This document shows, in pieces, positions 46,993-55,581 of a stretch of DNA of 64,000 nt (position 1 is the stretch's first letter; each line of letters begins with the position of its first letter). The notes under the pieces were generated by a model. The model was not told the DNA's origin. It was given only the letters and a program-made list of their open reading frames with translations, and made no database searches. The position numbers and the translations under genes are program-made. This DNA is from Streptomyces sp. T12. Its GTDB lineage: Bacteria; Actinomycetota; Actinomycetes; Streptomycetales; Streptomycetaceae. The stretch is from NCBI RefSeq assembly GCF_028736035.1, contig NZ_CP117866.1:1860001-1924000 (forward strand), read 5' to 3'.

Positions 46993-47567
46993 GCCGGCGC
47001 CCCGTCGAAGCGGAGGTACCAGCGGCCCGCGCGGCCGGTCACGGTGGTCGTCGACAGGGGGCGTACATCGATGTTCCAGTACGTGGCGGGCGGCGCCTTC
47101 AGCGCGTACACCAGGGCGGCGCGGATCACGGAGGGTTCGGCCACGGCGACGATACGGCCGCCGTCCTCCACGGGCCGGGTGTCCAGCCAGCCGCCGACGC
47201 GGGCGATGAACGCGAGCAGCGACTCGCCGCCGTGCGGTGTGCCGCGCGGGTCGGCCAGCCAGGCGTCCACCGCCTCCGGCTCCCGGGCCATCGCCTCGCC
47301 GAGCGTGAGCCCGCGCCAGCGGCCCATGTCACAGTCCCGCAGGGCGAGTTGCACCAGCGGGGCATAGCCGAGGGCGTCGCCGGTGGCGCGGCTGCGCGGG
47401 GTCGGCGAGCAGTAGCGCAGCTCGGCCGCCGCCAGTGGCAGCAGGTCGCGCGCAACGCCCTGCACCTCGTCCCAGCCGGCCTGGTCCAGTGGCCGGTCGT
47501 CCTCGAAGCGCTCCGCGAGCAGCGGGGAGCTGCGCGCGGCGGCGACGAACGTGACCCGAAGCGACAT
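46974..47567 (-). CDS. Histidine-phosphatase-fold protein with a lost RHG motif
   Basis: 197 residues from ATG 47567 (MSLRVTFVAAARSSPLLAE). The overall plan follows the phosphoglycerate-mutase-like fold: DQAGWDEVQGVARDLLPL, YCSPTPRSRATGDALG, DCDMGRWRGLTLGEAM and PHGGESLLAFIARVGGWL. But the catalytic LxRHG is replaced by FVAAARSS, and the second active-site His region reads AVAEPSVIRA instead of SHG-like. It is therefore probably inactive as a phosphatase and may be a binding or regulatory protein. An ATG at 47609 is an alternative start. Confidence 0.72.
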   Translation of the reverse strand: MSLRVTFVAAARSSPLLAERFEDDRPLDQAGWDEVQGVARDLLPLAAAELRYCSPTPRSRATGDALGYAPLVQLALRDCDMGRWRGLTLGEAMAREPEAVDAWLADPRGTPHGGESLLAFIARVGGWLDTRPVEDGGRIVAVAEPSVIRAALVYALKAPPATYWNIDVRPLSTTTVTGRAGRWYLRFDGAPAQPSRA

Positions 47568-47794
47568 GCGGCGATGGTGTGTCGCGAAAGTGCGCAGGTC
47601 AAGAGGCATTGTGTAGGCGTCACCGAGGGTGGACGAAGCCTTACTGCGGGGTCAGGATCAGGCGGACAAGTCGCTGAAATCGGCTGTTGGACATTCAAGT
47701 ACAGCTGCTGGACGCACAACCACGCGAAGGACGCTCTTCGAGTCCGCCGAGTTCGTGTGCGGCATCGCCCCGCTGCCCCGCGGCTGCCCCGCGG

Positions 47795-49267
47795 CTAGAG
47801 CACCTCGTCACAGGCCGCCCGCAGCCGCCGTACCCCCTCCGTGATCTCCCCCACCCCCGCCACCGCCGCGAAGCTCAACCGCAGATGCCCGGCCGGAGGT
47901 TCCGCGCTGAAGTACGGACGGCCGGGCGTGATCGCGACGCCCGCACGCAGGGCGGCGGAGGCCAGGGCGGACTCTCCCCCAGGGCCGAAAGCCCGGGAGG
48001 TGCCCCCCGTTCCGTCGGGCAGGCGGAGCCACAGGTGGTAGCCGCCGGACGGGATGTGCGGGAGGGCGAGTTCGGGGAGGTCGAGGCGCAGGGCGGACGT
48101 CATCGCGTCGCGACGCGTCTTCAACTCGGCGGAGATCGCCCGCAGATGGCGCGGCCAGGCGGGCGAGCCCACCAGTTCGAGCGCGGCCTCCTGCAGGGGC
48201 CGGGGCACGAAGAAGGTGTCGACGACCTGGATGGCGCGCAGCCTCTCCAGCACCGGCCCACGGGCGGCGAGCGCACTCAGCCGGAAGCTCGGCGAGGTCG
48301 CCTTGGTCAGGGAGGAGACATGGACGACGACGCCGTCGGGATCGTCGGCGGCCAGCGGACGCGGCAGGGGTCCCGCGTCCTCGTGCACCAGCCGCCGCAC
48401 GAAGTCGTCCTCGACGACGAAGGCACCGGCCTCGCGCGCGATGCGCAGCACCTCGCCGCGCCGGTCGGGGGCGAGCATCGCGCCGGTCGGGTTCTGGAAC
48501 AGCGGCTGGCAGACGAACACGCGGGCGCCGGTCGCCCGGAAGGCGTCGGCGAGCAGGGACGGCCGTACACCGTCGGCGTCGACCGGGACGGGGACCGGGC
48601 GCAGACCGGCCGCGCGGGCGATGGCCAGCATGCCCGGGTAGGTGGGCGACTCGACCAGCACCGGCGCTCCCGGCGGAGCGAGTGCCCGCAGCGCGGTCGT
48701 CAGGGCCGACTGGCCGCCCGCGGTGATCAGCACCTCGGCGGCCGTGACGGCGCCGCCCGGCCCGCCGATGCTGCGCGCGAACCACTCCCGCAGCTCCGGC
48801 AGCCCCTCCATGGGCGGCCTCCCCCACGCGCCGGGGCGACGGCCGGCCCGGGACAGCGCGGCGGACATCGCCCGCTCGGGCTGCAACGACTGGTGCAGGT
48901 AACCACCGTTGAACTCGATCACGCCGGGCGGCGGAGCGGACAGCGAGACCAGCACGCCGGAGGCGTCCACCGAGCGCGGCACGAGCTCCGTGGCGGCGTC
49001 CGCGCTGAGCGCCACCTCCTGCCAGGAGGTGTCCCCGACGGAAGCGGACCGCGCGTGCGGCTCGGCGCGGAAGGCTCCGGCGCCGGGCCGGGTGACCACC
49101 AGGCCCTCGGCGGACAGCTGCGCGAGGGCACGGGAGACGGTCACCGGGCTCACCCGGAACCGTTCGACAAGGGCTCGACTCGACGGGAGCTTTCCACCCG
49201 GAGAGTAGCGGTCCAGCTCTCGCCGCAGCTGACTCGCCAGTTCACCGACACTGCTACGCTCGTGCAT
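47795..49267 (-). CDS. MocR-type GntR/aminotransferase regulator
   Basis: 490 residues from ATG 49267. The N-terminal winged helix (ASQLRRELDRYSPGGKLPSS, then FRVSPVTVSRALAQLSAEGL) binds DNA. The C-terminal ~370 residues are a class I aminotransferase fold with ITAGGQSALTTALRAL, QPLFQNPTGAMLAPDRR and the PLP-lysine loop SSLTKATSPSFRLSAL. MocR proteins sense vitamin B6 or amino acids through PLP. Its start codon overlaps that of the divergent EamA transporter by two bases, so it almost certainly controls it. Confidence 0.92.
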   Translation of the reverse strand: MHERSSVGELASQLRRELDRYSPGGKLPSSRALVERFRVSPVTVSRALAQLSAEGLVVTRPGAGAFRAEPHARSASVGDTSWQEVALSADAATELVPRSVDASGVLVSLSAPPPGVIEFNGGYLHQSLQPERAMSAALSRAGRRPGAWGRPPMEGLPELREWFARSIGGPGGAVTAAEVLITAGGQSALTTALRALAPPGAPVLVESPTYPGMLAIARAAGLRPVPVPVDADGVRPSLLADAFRATGARVFVCQPLFQNPTGAMLAPDRRGEVLRIAREAGAFVVEDDFVRRLVHEDAGPLPRPLAADDPDGVVVHVSSLTKATSPSFRLSALAARGPVLERLRAIQVVDTFFVPRPLQEAALELVGSPAWPRHLRAISAELKTRRDAMTSALRLDLPELALPHIPSGGYHLWLRLPDGTGGTSRAFGPGGESALASAALRAGVAITPGRPYFSAEPPAGHLRLSFAAVAGVGEITEGVRRLRAACDEVL

Positions 49268-50219
49268 GGGAACAGAGAATAGCGCTACCGCTCCAAGGTC
49301 GATAGCAGTCACTACGCCGACCACCCCGGCCATCCCGGCCACCCCGGCCACCCCGGCCAGGACAACCCTCCGTGGCACCCTCCAGGCCGCCCTCGGTGTC
49401 GCGGCCTTCTCGCTCACCTTCCCCGCCACCGCCTGGGGCCTGGAGGGTTTCGGCGCCTGGTCCCTGGTCGCCGTGCGCAGCGTGCTGGCCGCGCTGATCG
49501 CGGGCGGCTGTCTGCTCCTCCTGCGCGTGCCGCTCCCCGCCCGCCGGCACTGGGCGGGCCTCGCGGTGGTCGCCGCCGGAGTGGTCGTCGGCTTCCCCCT
49601 CCTCACCACCCTGGCGCTTCAGACGTCGACCACCGCGCATGCCGCCGTCGTGGTCGGGCTGCTCCCGCTCACCACCGCCCTGTTCTCCGCCCTGCGCGTC
49701 GGCACCCGCCCCTCCCGCACCTTCTGGACGGCGGCCTTCGCGGGCGCGGCCGCCGTGGTCGCCTTCACCGTGCAGCAGAGCGGCGGCGCCCTGACCACCG
49801 CCGACCTGTACCTGTTCGCGGCGCTGGTGGTGTGCGCGGCCGGCTACACCGAGGGCGGCCGGCTGGCCCGGGTCATGCCGGGCTGGCAGGTGATCGGCTG
49901 GGCGCTGGTGCTGTGTCTGCCGCTGAGCGTGCCGGCCGCCGCACTGGCGCTGTCGTACGAACCCGTCCACCTGACCTGGCACGGCGTGACCGGAGTGCTG
50001 TGGGTCGCGGCGGGCTCGCAGTTCCTCGGCCTGGTCGTCTGGTACCGGGGCATGGCGGCCATCGGCATCCCGAAGGCCAGCCAGTTGCAGTTGGCCCAAC
50101 CCCTGCTCACACTGGTGTGGTCGGTGCTGCTGCTGGGCGAGCACCTGACAGTGGCCGCCCCGCTGACGGCCGCGGCGGTGCTCGTGTGCATCGCCGTGAC
50201 CCAGCGCGCGCGTGGCTGA
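49266..50219 (+). CDS. EamA/DMT-family transporter
   Basis: 317 residues with ten predicted spans in two EamA halves. The first half contains LQAALGVAAFSLTFPATAWG and LSTSTTAHAAVVVGLLPLTT-like sequence (QTSTTAHAAVVVGLLPLTTA), and the second has PKASQLQLAQPLLTLVWSVL. DMT exporters of this kind move amino acids or metabolites. The ATG at 49266 overlaps the MocR start on the other strand, leaving almost no leader, so at least one transcript is leaderless. Regulation by MocR is inferred from this layout. Confidence 0.9.
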   Translation: MGTENSATAPRSIAVTTPTTPAIPATPATPARTTLRGTLQAALGVAAFSLTFPATAWGLEGFGAWSLVAVRSVLAALIAGGCLLLLRVPLPARRHWAGLAVVAAGVVVGFPLLTTLALQTSTTAHAAVVVGLLPLTTALFSALRVGTRPSRTFWTAAFAGAAAVVAFTVQQSGGALTTADLYLFAALVVCAAGYTEGGRLARVMPGWQVIGWALVLCLPLSVPAAALALSYEPVHLTWHGVTGVLWVAAGSQFLGLVVWYRGMAAIGIPKASQLQLAQPLLTLVWSVLLLGEHLTVAAPLTAAAVLVCIAVTQRARG

Positions 50220-50313
50220 GCGGGCCCCGACGACCCACTTCCAACCACCGCTCCACGCCGTAGACTCAAGGCCACGGACCGCTGCTCCCGCACCTGGTGA
50301 GGAGACCCAAGAG

Positions 50314-50508
50314 ATGCGTGCAACCGTGGGCGACCAGCTTGTCCAGCACGGCAGGGTGGTCGGGCAACACGACAAGGTCGGCGAGATCGTCGAAATCCTG
50401 GGCCAGGAGGGCAACCCCCCGTACCGCGTCCGTTTCGAGGACGGGCACGAGGGCCTGTGCTCCCCCGGCCCCGACACCGAGATCCGTCACAGGGACACGA
50501 TGAAGTAG
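50314..50508 (+). CDS. DUF1918 small protein
   Basis: 64 residues from ATG 50314, with GAGGAG upstream. MRATVGDQLVQHGRVVGQHD, GEIVEILGQEGNPPYRVRFE and DGHEGLCSPGPDTEIRH make the compact beta-barrel (SH3-like) typical of DUF1918. Such proteins are common in actinobacteria and unexplained. It stands alone between the EamA gene and the convergent GHL10 hydrolase. Confidence 0.85.
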   Translation: MRATVGDQLVQHGRVVGQHDKVGEIVEILGQEGNPPYRVRFEDGHEGLCSPGPDTEIRHRDTMK

Positions 50509-50530
50509 CTCGGCGCGCAGAGCGAGCAGA

Positions 50531-51796
50531 TCAGCGCGGCGGAATCGCCGGCCGCCCATAGTGGTCGGCGACCACCCGTGCCATCGCCCCGATCCGGTCC
50601 GCCGCCACGTCCTTCGCGGCGAAGAAGACGTGCCCGCGCGCCTCCACGTGGTCCTTGGCCAGGGTGAGGTGCCGGGACAGCTCGGCCTTGTCCTGCCAGG
50701 CGGCGGGCTGCGCCGGATCGCCGGCCTTGTACAGCGCCTCGCCGAGGTACAGCCTCGTCCGGCTGCCGCGCGCCACCTCCGCCCACCAGGGCACGAGCTT
50801 GGCGTAGTCGGCGGCCGCGAAGCCGATGTTCCAGTACAGCTGCGGGCAGATGTAGTCGATCCAGCCCTCGCGGACCCACTTGCGGGTGTCCGCGTACAGG
50901 TCGTCGTACGTCTGCACGCCCGCCCGTGAGTCGGAGCCGAGGGGGTCGGTGGCGGCGTTGCGCCACACGCCGAACGGGCTGATGCCGAACTCCGTGCTGG
51001 GCCGGATCTTCCTGATGCCGGCCGCCATCTCCTGGACCAGCCGGTCGATGTTGTCCCGCCGCCACTCGGCCCGGGTCGCGAAGCCGCCGCCGTAGCGGTC
51101 GTAGGCGTCGTTGTCGTCGAAGGTCTGGCCCGCCACCGGGTACGGGTAGAAGTAGTCGTCGAAGTGGACCGCGTCCACCGGGTACCGCTTCACCGCGTCG
51201 AGCATCGCCTTCTGCACGAACGCGCGGACCTCGGGCAGCCCCGGGTTGTAGTAGAGCTTGCCGCCGTACGTCACCACCCAGTCCGGGTGCCGGCGGGCGG
51301 GGTGGGATTCGGCCAGCCTGGTGGGGTCGGTGTGGTTGGCGATGCGGTACGGGTTGAACCAGGCGTGCAACTGCAGCCCACGGGCGTGGGCCTCCTCGAC
51401 GGCCGTACCGAGCGGGTCCCAGCCGGGGTCCTCGCCCTGAGTACCGGTGAGGACCTGCGACCACGGCTCGTACGGCGAGGGCCACAGGGCGTCGGCCGTG
51501 GGCCGCACCTGGAGGATGACCGCGTTCAGGCGGCTTTCCACCGCCGCGTCCAGGTGAGCGATCAGCTCGGCGCACTGTTCGTCGGCGGTCAGCCCCGGCT
51601 TGGAGGGCCAGTCCCGGTTCGCCACGGTCGCCACCCACACACCGCGCATCTCGCGGGTCGCCCGGCGCCGGGCCGGCTTCGTCGTTCCGCCCGCCATGGC
51701 GGAGCCGGCCGCCACCGCGCCGCCTCCCGCCACGAGTGCCGACAGGGTGGTCACCGCGAACGCCCGCCGTGACATCCGCGACTTGCGGTGCAGCAT
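50531..51796 (-). CDS. Secreted GHL10-family glycoside hydrolase-like protein
   Basis: 421 residues from ATG 51796 (MLHRKSRMSRRAFAVTT), chosen for GGAGG nine bases upstream. A Tat signal with MSRRAF precedes a TIM barrel: EMRGVWVATVANRDWPSKPG, AVILQVRPTADALWPSPYEPW, LHAWFNPYRIAN, PVDAVHFDDYFYPYP and WIDYICPQLYW. These match the GHL10 (YngK/DUF187) group, which is thought to act on cell-wall or polysaccharide glycosides. The FDDYFYP aspartates are candidate catalytic residues. Confidence 0.88.
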   Translation of the reverse strand: MLHRKSRMSRRAFAVTTLSALVAGGGAVAAGSAMAGGTTKPARRRATREMRGVWVATVANRDWPSKPGLTADEQCAELIAHLDAAVESRLNAVILQVRPTADALWPSPYEPWSQVLTGTQGEDPGWDPLGTAVEEAHARGLQLHAWFNPYRIANHTDPTRLAESHPARRHPDWVVTYGGKLYYNPGLPEVRAFVQKAMLDAVKRYPVDAVHFDDYFYPYPVAGQTFDDNDAYDRYGGGFATRAEWRRDNIDRLVQEMAAGIRKIRPSTEFGISPFGVWRNAATDPLGSDSRAGVQTYDDLYADTRKWVREGWIDYICPQLYWNIGFAAADYAKLVPWWAEVARGSRTRLYLGEALYKAGDPAQPAAWQDKAELSRHLTLAKDHVEARGHVFFAAKDVAADRIGAMARVVADHYGRPAIPPR

Positions 51797-51993
51797 CTTC
51801 TTCATACCTCCGTGTGCCATGGTCAAGAGCCCACCCCGTGACCGATCCGTGCTCTGCGGATCGCGCCCCGCATCAGCCTTTCATGAGGCACCCGAACGAT
51901 CGATCATGCTTCGCCGAAGGTAACGTGCAGGTTTGGAGCAGGAGCCGAACAACGGCGGTCCTGCCGCACTCGTGGACCAGCGAAGGGGTCGAT

Positions 51994-52866
51994 GTGACCG
52001 GCATCTCCGGAGATATTGCACGCGTCGGTGTGGTGGGCTGCGGCCAGATGGGAGCGGGCATCGCCGAGGTGTGCGCCCGCGCCGGGCTGGACGTGATGGT
52101 CGCCGAGACCACCGGCGAGGCCCTGGAGATCGGCCGTACCCGGCTGTTCACTTCTCTGGCCAAGGCGGCCGAGCGCGGCAAGATCAGCGAGGAGGAGCGG
52201 GACGCCACGCAGGCGCGGATGTCCTTCACCACGGACCTGGGCGAGTTCGCCGACCGTGACCTGGTGATCGAGGCCGTCGTCGAGAACGAGCAGGTGAAGA
52301 CCGAGATCTTCCAGGTACTCGACCAGGTCGTGACCCGCCCGGACGCCATCCTGGCCTCCAACACCTCCTCGATCCCGCTGGTGAAGCTGGCGGTCGCCAC
52401 CTCCCGCCCCGACCAGGTCATCGGCATCCACTTCTTCAACCCGGCCCCGGTGCAGAAGCTCGTCGAGCTGATCCCGGCGCTCACCACCTCCGAGGGCACG
52501 CTCGCCCGTGCCCAGCAGTTCGCCGAGAAACTGCTCGGGAAGCACGCCATCCGCGCCCAGGACCGCTCCGGCTTCGTGGTGAACGCGCTGCTGATCCCCT
52601 ACCTCCTCTCCGCGATCCGGATGTTCGAGTCGGGCATCGCCAGCCGCGAGGACATCGACAACGGCATGGAGCTCGGCTGCGCCCACCCGATGGGCCCGCT
52701 GAAGCTCTCCGACCTGATCGGTCTGGACACGGTCGCCTCGGTGGCGCAGAGCATGTACGACGAGTTCAAGGAGCCGCTGTACGCCTCTCCCCCGCTGCTG
52801 CTGCGCATGGTCGACGCGGGCCGGCTCGGCCGTAAGACCGGCTCGGGCTTCTACACCTACGGCTGA
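51994..52866 (+). CDS. 3-hydroxybutyryl-CoA dehydrogenase
   Basis: 290 residues from GTG 51994 (GAAGGGG upstream). The NAD-binding start is GVVGCGQMGAGIAEVCAR, the active site includes HFFNPAPVQKLVELI with the catalytic His, and VNALLIPYLLSAIRM, GMELGCAHPMGPLKLSDLIG and GRKTGSGFYTYG are diagnostic. It oxidises or forms 3-hydroxybutyryl-CoA, linking to crotonyl-CoA and the ethylmalonyl-CoA route that feeds polyketide precursors. It is a single gene followed by a strong terminator. Confidence 0.95.
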   Translation: MTGISGDIARVGVVGCGQMGAGIAEVCARAGLDVMVAETTGEALEIGRTRLFTSLAKAAERGKISEEERDATQARMSFTTDLGEFADRDLVIEAVVENEQVKTEIFQVLDQVVTRPDAILASNTSSIPLVKLAVATSRPDQVIGIHFFNPAPVQKLVELIPALTTSEGTLARAQQFAEKLLGKHAIRAQDRSGFVVNALLIPYLLSAIRMFESGIASREDIDNGMELGCAHPMGPLKLSDLIGLDTVASVAQSMYDEFKEPLYASPPLLLRMVDAGRLGRKTGSGFYTYG

Positions 52867-52897
52867 TTACAGACCGTCAGATTCCGGCCAAGCACAC

Positions 52898-52926
52898 GGG
52901 CCCGGCACCGAGAGGGTGCCGGGCCC
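52898..52926 (+). terminator. Terminator after 3-hydroxybutyryl-CoA dehydrogenase
   Basis: GGGCCCGGCACC and its complement (12 bp) with a five-base loop, 32 bases after the stop. Confidence 0.85.
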
Positions 52927-53059
52927 GCGCCATTCACACACCGTGTGCGCTCCGGGCTCGCATATGCCCCTCGCACACTCTCCCCACGGGCCCACCAGGC
53001 GAGTTCACTTTCCCTGCGCATGCCAGGGATTCGAGATGACTACGGAAAGGAGCGGACTC

Positions 53060-53317
53060 GTGACCGCCGATCCCGAGCATCCCGTCGTACAAGGAGAACT
53101 CGCAGAGTTACGACGTCGCCTCGACGTCGCCTACGCCCGCGTGGAGGGCGGGCTGGCTCTGCTCACCCACCGCACCGAGGAGACCGCCAAGGAAATCGAC
53201 GAGCTGAACACCCGGATCCACACACTGGAACACGCGCGCTGGCCGCTGCCCGCGGTCGCCGCCCTCACCGCCGTGGGTGCTCTCGTCGTGGCGATCTGGC
53301 AGGTCGTCGGGCATTAG
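53060..53317 (+). CDS. Coiled-coil protein with C-terminal membrane span; contains a TTA codon
   Basis: 85 residues from GTG 53060 with an AAAGGAG ribosome-binding site; an upstream ATG at 53036 is less well placed. Residues 10-58 form an amphipathic coiled coil (LAELRRRLDVAYARVEGGLA, RTEETAKEIDELNTRIHTLE), and residues 64-82 form one span ending in WQVVGH. Codon 17 is TTA (53108-53110), the bldA-dependent leucine codon that is very rare here, so translation should be late or developmentally timed. Function unknown. Confidence 0.75.
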   Translation: MTADPEHPVVQGELAELRRRLDVAYARVEGGLALLTHRTEETAKEIDELNTRIHTLEHARWPLPAVAALTAVGALVVAIWQVVGH

Positions 53318-53332
53318 ATCCGGGACGTCACT

Positions 53333-53878
53333 TCAGGGCAAGACGTCCTGCCCGAGCCTGAGATGGTGCAGCAGCAGTAACGCGGCCGCCATGTTGGCGG
53401 CCGGGACCTCCCCACGGGCGACCATGTCGGGGACGAGCTTGAGCGGGACCCATTCCCGGCGGTCCGACTCGAAGTCGTCCACGGGATGCCCGACGTACTC
53501 GCCCTCGTCGGCCCAGTAGATGTGGTGCCGGGCGTCGGTGAGCCCGTTGGAGGGCTCCACGCTCATGAGGTGGTGCAGGGGTCCCGGCCGCCAGCCGGTC
53601 TCCTCCTCCAGCTCCCTGGCGGCCGCGCGGACGATGTCCTCGCCGTCCTCGACGACGCCCGCCGCGAGCTCCCACCCCCAGCTGTCGGTGATGAAACGGT
53701 GGCGCCACAGGAGGAGGACTTCATTGGCCTCGTTGACCACCGTGGCCACGGCGACCGGCCGCAGCCGTATGAGGAAGTGGTCCAGGTGTCGGCCGTCCGG
53801 CAGCTCCACGTCTGCCAGGTTGACGGTGAACCAGCGGTTTTCATACACAGTTTGTTCGTTCTGTTTCGTCCACTGCAC
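53333..53878 (-). CDS. NUDIX hydrolase (ADP-ribose pyrophosphatase-like); contains a TTA codon
   Basis: 181 residues from GTG 53878 (read VQWTKQNEQTVYENRW), with AAGG upstream. The NUDIX box begins GVVEDGEDIVRAAARELEEE and continues TGW, with the catalytic glutamates. The upstream LRPVAVATVVNEANEVLLLW and downstream MSVEPSNGLTDARHHIYWA fit ADP-ribose/nucleoside-diphosphate-sugar hydrolases. Codon 167 is TTA (53380-53378), in AAALLLLHH, so this gene too should depend on the bldA tRNA. It converges with the TTA-bearing coiled-coil gene and lies downstream of the NsdA-like regulator. Confidence 0.9.
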   Translation of the reverse strand: MQWTKQNEQTVYENRWFTVNLADVELPDGRHLDHFLIRLRPVAVATVVNEANEVLLLWRHRFITDSWGWELAAGVVEDGEDIVRAAARELEEETGWRPGPLHHLMSVEPSNGLTDARHHIYWADEGEYVGHPVDDFESDRREWVPLKLVPDMVARGEVPAANMAAALLLLHHLRLGQDVLP

Positions 53879-53963
53879 GGTTCTGCCACCTTCCGTCGAG
53901 TAAGTGGCAATATCGCAGCAGGGACTATGAGGTGTCGGTGTTCGAGTACCGGCTTGCGGCGGC

Positions 53964-55304
53964 CTAAAGCGGTACGCGCAGTGCTCCGTCGATGAGTTCG
54001 GCGGCCTCGGAGGTGCCCGCGCAACCGCTTCGCACCAGGTATTCGCGTACCGCCCGGAGTCTGTCGCGCAGGCGCTGGGACTCCATCCCCCGGGCCTGCT
54101 CGGCCATCTGCACCGCGGTGGCCACCGCTTTGTCGGCATGGCCCTGGCGCAGCTCGATCGTGCTGAGCATGGCGAGCCGGTGCACCCGGCCGCGGTCGTG
54201 GGCGGGATTGTCGACGGCGGCCGCGGCGTGCTCCCCCGCTGCGGCCAGCTCCCCGAGGCTGAGCAACGCCTCCGCCACCTGGACGTTGACGAGTCCGGGC
54301 TGGACATAGCCCGTTTCGTCGGGTTCGTATCCACGACGGATGCGTTCGGCGGCCTGCTCGGCACGCCGGATGCAGGACAGGGCGCTCGTGCCGTCGCCGA
54401 GGTGGGCGTACGCCTTCGCCTGCATCGCGTACAGGTCGGAGGCGAGGGCCGGGGTGATGTGCTTGCCGGCCGCCCGCAGCGCGGCCTCCGCGAAGGCGAC
54501 GGCCTGCCGGAACTCCCGCATGAACAGCGCCTGGTTGACGAGAAGGGCGATCACATACGCGCCCAACCCCCGGTCGCCACTGGCCTTCGCGAGCCGCAGC
54601 GCCTGGTGGAAGTAGCGCTGGGCGAGCCCGTGCGCGTCGGAGTCGTACGCGCAGATACCGGCGACCGCCACCAACCCGCCCGTGGCCCGGTGCAGTTGAC
54701 GTCCCGTGGCATCGGTGTAGCTGCCGCGCAGCAGCGGGGCGGCTTCCGCGTTGAGGAATCCGACGATCCGGGTGCGGGTCGCTATGCCGCCCGCCTTGCG
54801 GTACATCTGCTCGTAGTGGGTGCGCGCGGCACGCAGCATCTCGAGGTCGGCGGGGGTCACCCGATGCCGACCGCCGCGCGACACGTCCACGTCCTCGGGC
54901 GGGTTCTCCCACTCCCACACGGGCATGACGGCCGGCGTACCCGTGACCGCGGGCGCGCCCAGGATGTGGGGCCGCTGCTGCTCGTCGGAGCGCCACAGCG
55001 CGGTGGCCCGCTCCACGAAGCCGGACAGCGAGGTGGTGTGCGCGACCGACTGTTCGCCGGGCACACCGAGGCCGATGTCGTCGAGCGTGACCGTACGGTG
55101 CAGCCGGGTGGCGAGCACCTCGCAGATCAGGTCGGGCACCTGGCCGCGCGGCCGCTGCCCCTTCAACCACCGTGCGACGGCGGTGTGTTCGTACCTGAGC
55201 GCGAGCCCGCGCGCTCTCCCCGCCTGGTTCACGTGTGCGGCCAGCCCCGCGTGCGAGATCCCCGCCTCGTCCAGGATCGCGTCGAGCAAGGTATTGGGCT
55301 GCAT
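53964..55304 (-). CDS. NsdA-like HTH/TPR regulator
   Basis: 446 residues. The N-terminal ~75 residues form an XRE-like helix-turn-helix (LLDAILDEAGISHAGLAAHV, YEHTAVARWLKGQRPRGQVP). The remaining ~300 are TPR-like helical hairpins: LAQRYFHQALRLAKASGDRG, FRQAVAFAEAALRAAGKHI, LSCIRRAEQAAERIRRG. This architecture is that of Streptomyces NsdA/NsdB, which restrain sporulation and antibiotic production. The start has GGGGGG upstream of ATG. It is upstream of a TTA-containing NUDIX gene on the same strand. Confidence 0.86.
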   Translation of the reverse strand: MQPNTLLDAILDEAGISHAGLAAHVNQAGRARGLALRYEHTAVARWLKGQRPRGQVPDLICEVLATRLHRTVTLDDIGLGVPGEQSVAHTTSLSGFVERATALWRSDEQQRPHILGAPAVTGTPAVMPVWEWENPPEDVDVSRGGRHRVTPADLEMLRAARTHYEQMYRKAGGIATRTRIVGFLNAEAAPLLRGSYTDATGRQLHRATGGLVAVAGICAYDSDAHGLAQRYFHQALRLAKASGDRGLGAYVIALLVNQALFMREFRQAVAFAEAALRAAGKHITPALASDLYAMQAKAYAHLGDGTSALSCIRRAEQAAERIRRGYEPDETGYVQPGLVNVQVAEALLSLGELAAAGEHAAAAVDNPAHDRGRVHRLAMLSTIELRQGHADKAVATAVQMAEQARGMESQRLRDRLRAVREYLVRSGCAGTSEAAELIDGALRVPL

Positions 55305-55581
55305 GTATGCCCCCCGGATGACTCGGTGCCGTCAGAGTAGTGCGAACGCCTTCACACGGGGTGTGAACGGAGTGCGCGAATCCGCAGCGTGCGCGCGCTG
55401 TTGCGGAGAGTTTCCAGCCGGTTGACTGAAATGCCTCGCAAGAGGCCGGCCGGGCCGCCGGCTCCCCCTCGTACAGTGCGGCGGCCCGCATCCGCGCCGT
55501 CCGCCCAGCTGCCTGCCCGACACTCCGTGGCGGGGCGGACGGCCTGCCGGCAGCTTGGCCGTGCGACTGAACGCCGTTGCG
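55305..55581. other. 277-base gap with no supported gene
   Basis: GC-rich and open in several frames, but without start signals or a recognisable protein. It must hold the promoter of the NsdA-like gene and the 3' end of the phosphatase transcript. Confidence 0.4.

Noticed and set aside
47568..47794. Small peptide frames between the phosphatase-fold and MocR genes
   Set aside because: The frames have low third-position GC and no ribosome-binding site, so a gene cannot be supported.
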